Positions 1-9,705 of a DNA stretch of 64,000 nt are shown here, piece by piece. Numbering within the stretch: the first letter of the stretch is position 1; every line of letters starts with the position of its first letter. This stretch comes from Anthoceros angustus. Lineage: Eukaryota > Streptophyta > Anthocerotopsida > Anthocerotales > Anthocerotaceae. Below the pieces are notes generated by a model. It had not been told where the DNA came from. It did no database searches and saw only the letters and a list, made by a program, of their open reading frames with translations. The stretch is taken from the NCBI GenBank assembly GCA_010909165.1, contig VJWM01000187.1:310001-374000 (forward strand). The letters are read 5' to 3'. The translations under genes were made by a program, and so were the position numbers.

Positions 1-233
1 AGTACTCCAAATAGGTCATACATCGTTTCATCTCCATTTTCATTTGCAATAGCAAGTCCTACAAGCAGGTCATCTATTATTTCATTGCCAGGGCTTATTC
101 CATCTTCATAATTCACGCCAACAAATCCTGCAAGCAACGAGTCACCTAGTGCTTCATAATTTCCATTCATCAGTGATCCTGAACGTAGCTCATCTTCTGC
201 TTTCTTTTCGTCATCACCATTATCCCCATTCAT
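1..233 (-). CDS. Left-truncated acidic protein, unknown function
   Basis: An uninterrupted reading frame starts at an ATG at 233-231 and runs off the left edge (77 codons seen). The N-terminus begins MNGDNGDDEKKAEDELRSGS and is rich in Asp, Glu, Asn and Gly. An internal near-repeat of the pattern Gly-Asp-x-Leu-Leu-x-Gly appears twice. A TATA-like box about 150 bases upstream gives a sensible transcription start. I do not recognise the family, and the composition could also suit a retroelement-associated ORF. The start is the first ATG after the TATA box. Confidence 0.4.
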   Translation of the reverse strand, partial: MNGDNGDDEKKAEDELRSGSLMNGNYEALGDSLLAGFVGVNYEDGISPGNEIIDDLLVGLAIANENGDETMYDLFGV

Positions 234-382
234 AAGATCAAATCTTGTATACAGTATAAGCGGAATGACACAAATAATTCACGCTAACAAAGTTTTGAAA
301 AACTTCACCGTTTACACTAACCGTCTTCTCCAAGTAGTAGGAGATCCTCTTAGAGCTTGAAGGAGTGTGAGCTATGGGCCTC

Positions 383-392
383 CTATATATAG
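383..392 (-). promoter_or_regulatory. TATA box, probable promoter of the left-edge gene
   Basis: The decamer ctatatatag is palindromic, so it gives no orientation by itself. It lies about 150 bases upstream of the minus-strand ATG at 233, which would leave a 5' leader of roughly 120 bases. No comparable ORF start lies at a matching distance on the plus strand. Confidence 0.4.
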
Positions 393-433
393 TCAAGCAG
401 ATGGGTTCACTTCTCCAAAAGAGGTAATAACTT

Positions 434-1665
434 CTACTTTAAAACTTCAATAACTGCCATTTGCATTTGATCTTTAAAAAATATCAAAAAGGAAATATAA
501 CAATACAAGAGAGTAGCAGCAAGATGGAAAGTACAAAGGCTCCAAGCTCCTGCAGGCTGCAGAAGAAGGAGCGGTGTCAGGGCCGTCGTTGAAGAGAATA
601 TTTCGAAGTACAGTTCTTCAGGCTCCATGTGCGGACCTCGCAAGGCCGATCCATGTGGCGAAGTGCCGCCTGACAAGGCGGACTCTAATGCCCTCTATCC
701 ATGGAGTAATACAAGGTGGCCCAATCCCCAGGCCCCTTCGCCGTCCCGTCTCATCCACACGCTCCTCAAAGCACTCTTACCCCGGCGCTCTCTGGCGGAA
801 CTCTGGGCGAAACTCCCGGGCTCGTCCCATCTCCTGCCCTGCCCGTAGCAGCCTGCTCGCTTGGTACGCTCCTCGTCTCCTGCAGGCCCTCCTCGCCTCC
901 ACCATGTTCTCGTAAGGATTCTTCTGTATTCTCTTTCGCATTGGTTGTACTCGTCACCGTCCACCTCTTCCTCATGGGGTTGTAGGGTTAGTCTGTGCGA
1001 GACCATCTGGATCTGGGAGTGCTTGTGCACTCTGGTGTTCGGACAAATCATTTATTCCCTCTTCACTATGTTCTTGTAAGAATTGTGGGTTCTCCCGCAT
1101 TGATTGATTGGGTTGCATCACTCGGGCTTGGTCATCTTCTCGTGATCGTGAGTGAGCTTTTTGCGAATTGGGCGTTGGGCTCTCGGAATGTGGATCCTGA
1201 GGTCCAGCTGTCCTTGTTGTGCACGTTTCCCGTTTTGTGGGTCGGTGTGGGTTTGCAAGCTTGTTTTCCACCTTCCTTCTGTCCATGAGTGTCATGTGTG
1301 TCTGTAGTCCCAGAACCGTTACGGAAGCTTCTTGTCTGTCTGGCTTCCTTGCACCAATTTTGTAGTTCTACACGCTCGGTGTTCTCTTGGAGTGTGCAAT
1401 TCGTGAAGCAATGTGGCTTAGATGACCCAAAGGAAGTGTGTGGTGAGACAGAACTGTTTCTGTGCTCTGACGTGCGTGATGCCAGGTGCAGGAGATCGAT
1501 GAAGGAGTGAGGGTCGATTCCGACGGCGTGTCCCGCGCGAAATTGCAGAATTTGAAGAGGCCTGGTGCGTCTGAGTAAGGAATCAAACGCTGGCATTCCA
1601 GGGCTGTGGCTGCCGCGTCCCTGCAGGGGTGAGGAGGAGAGGAGAGGAGAGTAGAGCAGAGCAGG
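434..1665. other. Intergenic or 5' leader region, no supported gene
   Basis: This stretch has many short overlapping ORFs on both strands, none with a recognisable domain, and several only reflect low-complexity pyrimidine-rich DNA. Its right part probably holds the promoter and leader of the gene starting at 1666. GGA/GAG purine runs (about 1626-1660) sit just before that ATG. Confidence 0.4.
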
Positions 1666-3631
1666 ATGACGGCGGCCACGATCAGCCCGCAGGAGGTGGA
1701 ATCTATAGCCCCACACAATGTGGGGCAATCGGGATGCTCCAGCGTGAACGGGTGCAAGCTGGGTAAGGACCCGGACCCGGAGGTGGAGGTGGAGGAGGAG
1801 GAGCGGGAGCGGGAGCTGGGGGTGGCCGAGGCCGAGGCCGCGGCCGCGGAGGGGGCTGGGGAATGGGAGGACCTGGACAGCCATAGCCGAGCTGTGGGGG
1901 ACACGGAGCACAGCTGGTGCAGGGCTGTGGACGCGGGCACCGGGATCACCGTCCTGGCGCTGCTCTTCTCGGAGCCCCTGGAGACGCAAGCTCTGCAGCG
2001 CGCCATGGACGCGGTGCAGAGGCAGCATCCCCGGCTGAGGTCGCAGCTGGTGTGGGTGGAAGGGCGCCCGGCCTTCCAGGTGTCCCGGCATCCCACGCTG
2101 CTGGTGGAAGAGGTGGACGGGGAGAAGGAGGAGGAAGAAGAAGGAGGAGAAGGGGACGATGGCGAGCGGGTGGCGGAAGAGCATTCCGAGCTCTGGCTGC
2201 GAATTGTGGAGCGGGAGCTCAACACCAACATCTGGCCGATGCAGCAGCAGCAGCAGGAGGAGCAGCAGGAGGCGGAAGCTGTGCCGGTGGTGGCCATGCG
2301 GCTGTACCGCCTTCCGGAGCGGCATTCTCTGGTCATCCTGCGGGTGCACACCGCCGCTTGTGATCGGGCGGCTGCGGCCGCCATTCTCGTGCAGATGCTT
2401 CGCATTCTGCAGGAGCACAAAGAGGGGGAGAAGGCGGGTGAGAAAGAAGGAGGAGGAGGAGGAGGAGAAGAAGAAGATGGCGGGAGCGTGGAGAATGCGT
2501 CTCGCGGGACCCTGGTGGCCGTGGAGGATGCCATTCCCAAGGGTCAGGCCAACAAGCCGTTCTGGGCGCACGGGGTCGATCTGCTCGGGTACTCGCTGGG
2601 CTCCAGGCGGCATGCTTCGCTGCCGTTCCATGAGCCCGCTAAGCCCAGGCGGTCGGAGCTCATCGTGTCGTCCCTACCCAAGTCCCAGACGGAGGAGCTG
2701 CTGGAGGTGAGGGATCAGAGGATTGTGGGTTGTGAATTGGGGGTTGTGAATTGTGGGTTGCGGGTTGTGGGTTGTGAACTGGGGTTGTGAATTGTGGGTT
2801 GCGGGTTGCCAATTGTGGGTTGTGGGTTGTGAATTGTGGGTTTTGCCGTGTTGCTGGATGCGTCATGCCGCGGATGGTCATCTTATGTGCGATGTGTTCG
2901 TGTGATCGAGCAGGCTTGCTCCAGGAAAAAGACGTGTCTGTACGGGGCCATCAGCGCAGCAGGGCTGAAGGCGGCTGCGGCTGTGAAGCAGACGGGCGGC
3001 AGGGGAGAGCATTATGCCGTCGTCAGCCTTGTGGATTGCCGCCAGTACCTCCTGCAGTCGGCGTTGTCGGATCCCACCGTGGGTAGGCAAATGGTGATGT
3101 GTGTGGGAAGAGAGATTGTGGGCTGCTAATGTGAAGGTTTGAGTGATTCCATTCCCGGGCCTGGTTGGTGCAGGATTCTACCACTCTGCTCTCATGAACA
3201 CCCACCATGTGACCGAGACGACGGAGTTCTGGGAGCTTGCCAGGAGGTGCTCCAACAGCCTCACCAACGCTGTGAAGAACAGGAAGCACTTCACCGACAT
3301 GGGGGACCTCAATTTCCTCATGTGCCAGGCCATCCAGCATCCTCATCTCACGCCCCACTGCTCCCTCCGCACTTCCCTGCTGGTGCTCTTCCAGGATGAC
3401 GTTCAGGACGACTTGGAAAGCCTGCGGGACTCTCTGGGCTTAGTGGATTACCTCGGTTGCTCCTCCATCCATGGTGTGGGTCCTTCTCTGGCCGTCTTCC
3501 ACTCTATCCGCAATGGCTCATTGCACTGCGCCAACCTGTACCCTGCCCCACTACATTCTCGGCCGCAGATGCAGACGTATGTGGACAAGATGATGGAACT
3601 CCTGACCTCTTCCTTGGAAGGATCAAGGTAG
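1666..3631 (+). CDS. Condensation-domain (CAT superfamily) acyltransferase-like protein
   Basis: Three exons fit GT-AG rules and keep one frame: 1666-2706, 2914-3082 and 3174-3631, giving about 555 residues. Residues 65-130 (around AVGDTEHSWCRAVDAGTGIT and the following helix with QRQHPRLRSQ) match the N-terminal half of plant condensation/alcohol-acetyltransferase-like proteins. The active-site region reads HTAACDR at residues 228-234, where the classical motif is HHxxxDG, so the second His is Thr. Exon 3 gives the C-terminal subdomain (GFYHSALMNTHHV onward). Acidic and Gly/Glu-rich insertions (residues about 35-65, 150-165 and 250-270) lengthen it beyond the usual size of about 450-480. The substrate is unknown. 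The stop at 3629-3631 overlaps a donor-like AAG|GTAGGT, so an extra 3' exon is not excluded. Confidence 0.75.
2713..2852 (+). repeat. Intronic GGGTTG-rich degenerate tandem repeat
   Basis: The first intron of the condensation-domain gene carries about 140 bases of degenerate 7-22 base units built on GTGGGTTG, GCGGGTTG and GTGAATTG. All the G runs are on the sense strand. The unit resembles but is not the plant telomere repeat TTTAGGG. Confidence 0.75.
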
Positions 3632-3860
3632 GTAGCCAACGTTTTTCTTCCTCCGTTCCTGAAGTCGGATGGAATTCGATCTCTTCGGCTTGAACAAACT
3701 TACCAATCACCCACCTGGGCCAAAGAAGCTGCTGCTGAGAGCAACAAACCTGGAAGACCTTCGCAGTCTGTGCAACTCGTGGTAATGCGAAGCCCGCCCA
3801 ATTCTAACGAAATCAAGATATTTCAGATATTTCTGAGCGGCAGGGTATTTCCGGTCTTCG

Positions 3861-3906
3861 TATCTCGGAACCAGCATATGTATCTCGGAACCAGCATATG
3901 TATCTC
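3861..3906 (+). repeat. 20-bp direct repeat
   Basis: The 20-base unit tatctcggaaccagcatatg is present twice without a mismatch (3861-3880 and 3881-3900), with a partial third copy starting at 3901. It lies just before the 51-bp minisatellite. Confidence 0.85.
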
Positions 3907-3931
3907 TGGACTTCGAGGTCCGTTGTTCTTT

Positions 3932-4318
3932 GATGGGTTTGCCCATCCTGTTCTAACAAGGTACCTTCTATTTATACCCTTTTATGGGTTTGCCCATCCT
4001 GCTCTAACCAGGTCCCTTCTATTTATACTCTTTGATGGGTTTGCCCATCCTGTTCTAACAAGGTCCCTTCCATTTGTGTTCTTTGATGGGTTTGCCCATC
4101 CTGCTCTAACAAGGTCCCTTCCATTTGTGTTCTTTGATGGGTTTGCCCATTCTGTTCTAACAAGGTCCCTTCCATTTGTGTTGTTTGATGGGTTTGCCCA
4201 TCCTGTTCCCACAAGGTCCCTTCCATTTGTGTTGTTTGATGGGTTTGCCCATCCTGTTCTAACAAGGTCCCTTCTATAAGTATTCTTTGAGGTTTGCCCA
4301 TCCTGTTCTAACAAGATC
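3932..4318 (+). repeat. 51-bp minisatellite, eight units with a hairpin core
   Basis: GATGGG-type cores fall at 3932, 3983, 4034, 4085, 4136, 4187 and 4238, exactly 51 bases apart, with a truncated eighth unit at about 4288. Most units contain a perfect stem, GATGGG-TTTG-CCCATC. The last unit lacks part of the stem. Because 51 is a multiple of three, ORFs stay open through the array on both strands. I treat those as by-products and not as genes. The array lies about 300 bases beyond the stop of the upstream gene. Confidence 0.9.
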
Positions 4319-4323
4319 GCCAC

Positions 4324-4704
4324 GGATGGGTGTCAGGCGGAGCAACCTTGTGCACGCTTCACGAGATGCCTAGTTGTATTGTGTCTTTTGAGAGGCTTTC
4401 CGTCCCCATGTGTTGGGGCTGGTGTCCGGACATCGATCACCGGGCGTATTTATGCACGGGATTTGAAACTACATACAGACAAAAAGGTAAACAGCTTTCA
4501 AATCCAGTCTTGTGATGTCTGCTTCAAGAAAGAAGTTTGCTTGATAATCAGCAATTTCCATGGGACTTAACGTCACTGGAGCACAAGGATCTGTAAGCTA
4601 AGCTTTCATCCCCTTTCTGTTCAGTATCTGAAAACCCTAGCACTGATCCACTCAGAAGCTGGGCAGGGCAGGGGATGGAAGTCTAACATCCAGGCAGGCG
4701 GCAA
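4324..4704. other. Intergenic spacer and 3' flank of the peroxiredoxin gene
   Basis: No supported gene lies here. The right-hand part (about 4600-4704) is probably the 3' untranslated region of the minus-strand peroxiredoxin gene. Confidence 0.4.
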
Positions 4705-5444
4705 TCAAATAGGGTACTTCTCCAGAGCCGCCAGAACATCTTCAGCGCTGGAGACGGAAAATTCACCCCCCTCCTCAATGTTAGCCAGCCTCACCACCAG
4801 ATCATCCACGAAGATGGCATACCGTCTTGAACGTATGCCCATGCCACGTTCTGTGAGGTCAAGGTCCAATCCCAAGGCGGTGGTGTACTTGAATGACCCG
4901 TCCGCAAGAATGAAGACGTGCTTGTTCCCTTCATATGTCTTGGCCCATTCTGTGACCACAAAGGCGTCGTTCACTGCCCACAAAGCCTGACAGACGTTAG
5001 AATGCAACAACCCTCCCGTAGCTGAGCTTGAAGCAAACAACAACACACCTCCCCGCACCAGAAGCACAAACCATTACCACAACCCATATCTGCCATCTGC
5101 CACTCACCAGTGACGCAAAGAATTTCGTCCACTCCCTTGGCTTTCAGGTCATCCGCCCTCTTGATGAATCCAGGCACGTGCTTCAGGCTGCAGCAAAGCA
5201 AAGCAGAGCATTGGAATACAGGACTCGACTCATTGCTTCAGCACGACGGCTAATCCAGCACGGGAATGCTGTCCGGACGAGATGGGTACCTGCAGGTCGG
5301 AGTGAAGGCGCCGGGGACTCCGAAGATGACTGCCTTCTTGCCCTTGAGGCGCTCGTAGATATTGACATTCTTCACCTTGCCCTCCTCATCCAGATACTGG
5401 AGCGTTCCATCTGGTATCTTGTCCCCGACGGCGATGGCAGGCAT
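4705..5444 (-). CDS. PRXII: Type II peroxiredoxin (cytosolic-type, thioredoxin/glutaredoxin-dependent)
   Basis: Complement exons 5290-5444, 5108-5187 and 4705-4973 join in frame to 167 residues. The family reduces H2O2 and alkyl hydroperoxides using thioredoxin or glutaredoxin. The peroxidatic Cys is residue 51 in PGAFTPTC and the resolving Cys is residue 76 in EILCVT, the canonical spacing for plant type II enzymes. The middle exon uses the acceptor before 5187 (SLKHVPGF). The last exon uses the acceptor just before 4973, so that VNDAFVVTEWAK follows directly. The length equals that of cytosolic members (about 162). An acceptor-like AG a few bases upstream of the ATG suggests an untranslated first exon around 5.55-5.70 kb. 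A transit peptide is not evident. Confidence 0.92.
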
Positions 5445-7006
5445 GACTCCGGAATGCAACCTGCGGCCACAGGATCTGAGAGGAGGGAAAGGAAACGTGG
5501 ACACAGCAATAGTTCCAAGAAACAGTAGGAATGAGCGGTAACGAGCACACAGCACAACACCTTGTTAAATAGCAGAAAAGCCAAACGCAGAGGAGAGATT
5601 CGCTTCAGGGCCGAACGGAGAAGTCTTCTTAGGCGAATGGCAACGAGGAGAGGATACTTTCTCTCACCAGCCCCCGACAGAGAGCGCCAACGCGGTATGG
5701 GGAGGGAATAATCGACAAGATCCAGCCAAAAAACACTGCACCGAAAAGATCCGGCACGTTAAGCGACGAAGAGCCTGGTTATGAGATGCCCCATTCTGCG
5801 CTGCTTCACTTCGGCTTTCCTTCAATTGTGGTTCCATCAGCATTTACCTGGTTTGCTCTTTGCCAACTAAGGTTTCGATCACTACCTGGTTTGATCTCGA
5901 TGCTGTAGCAAACAGCTGGTTTCTCCAATTGCCATCTGCCATCTGCTCCTGGGTTTACAAGCTCGTAAGGTTTTGCCAGTGCTTTCTGGCATCCCTGCAG
6001 AATCAATGATGTGCTTTGCAGAGACGCCCACTCGGGCATGTTGTGACTTTCAGGAAGCAAAAACACGGTCCAGCTCTGCTTGCCATGGGCACCCCCTGTA
6101 TCTCCCTGTTGGTGAGCTTTGATATTGCAGGGAAAGATATGCTGGAGCATGACGGAGAAGGACTTCACATTTCATGAGGTGCGCAAGGGGTGCTTGACAA
6201 ACTTGTCTCATTGAATGCCATATACACAACAGACGGATAGAGTGAACAGGCTTTCGCACCTGTGATTGCGAATGTATGGGAATCTTGAAGGCAAAGGCTT
6301 CCTGCAGCAATGCAGGAGCCCTGATCAACACCTACATGCAGACCCACCTGAAGATTACTGACAGCAACATGACAGGCATCCATCCAAGGCCATGGCCATG
6401 CTTCCCTGCCCAACACCTTGCATGCCACGGAAGAACATCATTGCCGGGTGCATGCCGATCAAGGAGACTGGCAATACAGCTTGGAGAGCACGAGAGATGC
6501 AGGGGGCCGGTGCAAGGGCACATGGAGTCCATCGAGCTCCATTCTTGTTTTGTGGGCGTGTCTGAGCCAGGCAGTAGACGTACATAGATAAGTAGACTGA
6601 ATGCCAAAGCAGCCTGACACGGCAGTTTGGCTGTCCTTGCTGTGAACATTGCAATGCCGCATGCCCGGATCAAATGTCGAACTCAGGAGCTAATCACGGA
6701 GTTTAACAAACAAACATCCAGTCATCCCTTCGAGCTCTTGGTGGGCTATCAGCAGCTTTTGGTGGGCCTTTCTTCCCATGAAAAAGGTGGCGTCCCGTGA
6801 TAAGCCCTCGTGGATTGTGGATCCTACCATCTGAGATAGCAACAGCATCCAATCAACGTAGACGGTCGCCGTTAAGTACGTGTATGCAATCTGGGCATTG
6901 CGAATCTCCAGCCGGCACCGTCGCGATTGGAAGCTCCACTATATAAATGCAATTCACATATTATGCTTGAGACTGAAGCATCTGCGAAAAGAGTTATCTC
7001 CTCAAG
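5445..7006. other. Peroxiredoxin 5' flank and intergenic DNA
   Basis: The segment nearest 5445 likely holds the peroxiredoxin leader and promoter. Further right are short ORFs on both strands (for example a 120-codon minus-strand frame at 5806-6168) with no recognisable domains and mutual overlap. I see no supported gene. Confidence 0.4.
6987..6990 (-). terminator. Pol III T4 terminator of tRNA-Trp
   Basis: Four consecutive T residues on the minus strand lie 16 bases beyond the tRNA 3' end, within the usual distance for Pol III termination. Confidence 0.5.
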
Positions 7007-7078
7007 TGAACCCGACGTGAATCGAACACGCAACCTTCTGATCTGGAGTCAGACGCGCTACCATTGCGCCACGGATCC
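7007..7078 (-). tRNA. tRNA-Trp (CCA anticodon)
   Basis: The 72-base minus-strand sequence from GGATCCGTGGCGCAATGG to GTCGGGTTCA folds as a complete tRNA. The acceptor stem GGATCCG pairs with CGGGTTC, the D-arm is AGCGC-rich, the anticodon arm is CTGACTCCAGATCAG with anticodon CCA, and the T-arm contains GTTCGATTC. No CCA tail is encoded and no intron is present. The A box (TGGCGCAATGG) and B box (TGTTCGATTCA) serve Pol III. A run of four T on the gene strand (plus 6987-6990) is a likely terminator. Confidence 0.97.
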
Positions 7079-7216
7079 AGGAGATGACATGACAGGAGTT
7101 TGGTAATAACTTTATTTCATAAAAAGATGTATTTTTTTAATTGCGATCCACCACAAACTAGTTATATCTTCTTTTATTTCTATCTATCATGTACCTATAT
7201 ATACATAGAGACGAGG

Positions 7217-7234
7217 TATATATATATATATATA
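7217..7234. repeat. TA microsatellite
   Basis: A run of alternating TA (about nine units) lies 16 bases left of the first terminal-inverted-repeat element. Confidence 0.9.
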
Positions 7235-7250
7235 TCTCATCTCGTTTGTA

Positions 7251-8329
7251 TGAAATACCTATCTGGTCACACGGGAGCGTGTGTGTGACTTTCTTTTTTT
7301 TTGGGTGTACGCTACGGAAATATGCCACGGCATCTTTAGATACTTGCATACAATACACGTATAATATGTGCCACATCAGCTTCTGTAAGTTTGTACACGG
7401 GGCAAAAACTTTCTATTACACAATCAAACGCCTGGTGTTCCGATTGTGTCATGCACATGTTTTCTTGTTTAGGGTTTTAGGGTTTCGATCCCATCAACAC
7501 ACATATATGTTAAATAGGCGGGCAAGACACACATACACAAATTTTTGTTCGCCAGGAACTGCATGTCACGAGGGACAATGCCTATGCGAAGGGCTTGGAG
7601 GGCATGGACTTCCTCCCCGATATGTACCGCCTGCACGAATCGACATTGTGCGGGAGTGTAGGAGGCAGGGGAGGCACCGCCGTACCTCCGGCAATGGGAC
7701 GGTGAAGCCATGCGTGGGCGTGGGAGGATCACCCTAATGCGTTATATAGTCCAGTAGGCCCTTTGAGTTGTACGCTTGTGCACTGCAGGCTTTTTTGGGT
7801 GCAAGCCTTGTATGTGTCATTGTTTTCATGGAAGCCCTTCTCTTGGTCCTTGGTACAAGCTTGTTTGGGGTAGTTAGTGCTATGAAATTGCACCCCATAG
7901 GCGGCAGCCTAGGAAGCGTTGCAGCCACGCATGCCCGCACTCGCTTGCGTGGGCAAAAGCACCGATGACCCGCAAACCAAGCAGACGATGATAGCAAGCG
8001 CTAATTACAGCGGTCGGCTTCGCAACGCCCAACAAATTGTGGATGTCGCGTGACCAGAGATGGCATATTGCGTGCCGCAATGGCGTGACAACGCAAATGA
8101 CCTAAACGCAACCCTAAATCCGAGAGAAGAAAAGTTTCTATGTATGGTGAAATCTTTTCGTGCATCATGGGGTAGGTTGACGACATCGGGACACCGGGGA
8201 GCCGCAGCCCCAACCGATGTGGTCATGCGTGACATAGCGAAATAGTTCCCCCGTATGCGGCGGGACTATTTCTTTCTGTCCACAACCCTAAAAAAATTTG
8301 GATGTCGCATGACCAGATCGGTATTCCAC
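7251..8329 (+). mobile_element. TIR transposon, copy 1 (non-autonomous, about 1.08 kb)
   Basis: The left end reads tgaaatacctatctggtcac and the right end, read in reverse, gives tggaataccgatctggtca, an imperfect inverted terminus of about 20 bases. Flanking octamers tcgtttgt (7242-7249) and ccgtttgt (8331-8338) differ at one position and could be a target-site duplication. An 8-bp duplication would fit hAT-like elements, but the ends are not typical, so the superfamily is unresolved. No transposase is encoded. Copy 2 is present in inverse orientation. The interior carries an AGGGTTTTAGGGTTT telo-box near 7470-7490. Confidence 0.65.
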
Positions 8330-8440
8330 GCCGTTTGTACCCTTTGTTGGGTTTGGATAGTATTCTTTGTTATGGAATCCAATTTATATAATTTTTAGTT
8401 TTTTCAAAAATGATTATGTACAAGAACCATGAAGTCCATT

Positions 8441-9369
8441 ATGGAATACCGATCTGGCCACGTGGCATCCACATTTTTTTAGGGTTGTGGACAGAAAGAA
8501 ATAGTCCCGCCGCATATGGCGGAACTATTTCAGTATGTCACGTATGACCACATCGATGGAGGCTGCGGCCCCCCGGTGTCCTGATGTTGTCAACCTACCC
8601 CATGATGCACAAAAAGATTCCACACCCTTTTTCTCTCGGGTTTAGGGTTGCGTTTAGGTCATTTGCGTTGCCGCGCCATTGCGGCATGCAATATGCCATC
8701 TTTGGTCACGCGACATCTACAATTTGTTAGGGTTGTCAACGGTTGCGTTAAGCTGCGCTTCGCTTGTAATTGCATTTGCTTGAAGTCGCCGTACAGGTTT
8801 AACGGTGATGCGGTTTGCCCTGCGTGCAAGGTGCAGTGTTTGGCACCGGCCGCATCTGTACAGCGTTTCCTCGCCTGCCTATGGGGTGCGATTTCATAGC
8901 ACTAACTACCCGAAACAAGCTTGTACCAAGGACCAACAGAAGGGCTTCCATGAAAACGACACATACAATGCTTGCATCCAAAAGCATGTAACTGGCGTCA
9001 TTAAAAGGGCCTACTGAACTACATAACGCCTGGTGATCTCGCCCACGCCACGTGGCCAGCCTGCATCCATACTTGCGAACAAAAATTTGTGTATCTGTGT
9101 CTTGCCCGCATGTTTAACATGTATGTGTGTTGATGGGATCGAAACCCTAAAACCCTAAACAAGAAAACATGTGCATGACACAATCGGAACACCAGGCGTT
9201 TGATCGTGTAATAGAAAGTTTTTCCCCACGTACGAACCTATAGAAGCTGATGTGGCACGTATTATACGTGTATTGTATGCAAGTATGTGAAAGATGCATG
9301 GCATATTTTCGTACACCCAGAAAAAAGAAAGTCAACACATGGTCCCGTGTGACCAGATCGGAATTCCAT
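8441..9369 (-). mobile_element. TIR transposon, copy 2, inverted relative to copy 1
   Basis: The left end atggaataccgatctggcca and right end gaccagatcggaattccat form the same terminal inverted repeat as copy 1. The interior is the reverse complement of copy 1 over most of its length, with deletions (929 versus 1079 bases). Flanking octamers agtccatt (8433-8440) and agtccatg (9370-9377) match at seven of eight positions. The 111 bases between the two copies form the loop of a roughly 1-kb foldback. There is no coding capacity beyond chance ORFs. Confidence 0.7.
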
Positions 9370-9377
9370 AGTCCATG

Positions 9378-9705
9378 TACATACATGCTTTATAGAATCT
9401 ACTATCATGCTCTACATACATATGTGAACCTTGGTACTAAGCATAAGCACTAAACCCTAGAGCTTACTTATTCCATGTCTTGTTATTCTAACATCCTTTC
9501 CCTCTAAACCAGTTCTTACCATCCTATAGAAGTGTGTAAAAGTGTTCATCAGGAGGGTGGGAGGACGTACACAATGATCATGGAGCCGGGAACCTGTGAG
9601 TGGCTTGCGCAAAGTGGATAGGTATGGAAAAAGCGATGGATGGGGGATATTTTTAGGCATTTATGCGGCGAAAAGTTTTGAACCACTGAAATAGGCGCTA
9701 CCAAA
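9378..9705. other. Probable promoter/leader of the Toc159-type gene
   Basis: No gene is visible. The stretch lies between the TIR element and the first ATG of the large ORF. No clear TATA box was seen at a fitting distance. Confidence 0.35.

Noticed and set aside
1132-2631. 499- and 390-codon minus-strand ORFs opposite the condensation-domain gene
   Set aside because: They are shadows of the GC-rich, GAG/GGA-rich exon on the plus strand, rich in His, Ser and Leu runs, with no domain.
2713-2852. Interstitial telomere array
   Set aside because: The unit is GTGGGTTG/GCGGGTTG, not TTTAGGG, and is degenerate.
3861-4318. CRISPR-like array
   Set aside because: The repeats are contiguous without unique spacers, and the context is a plant nuclear genome.
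3770-4323. Plus and minus ORFs of 92-169 codons with a 17-residue repeat
   Set aside because: They result from the 51-bp period being divisible by three. Both strands stay open and no domain or start context supports translation.
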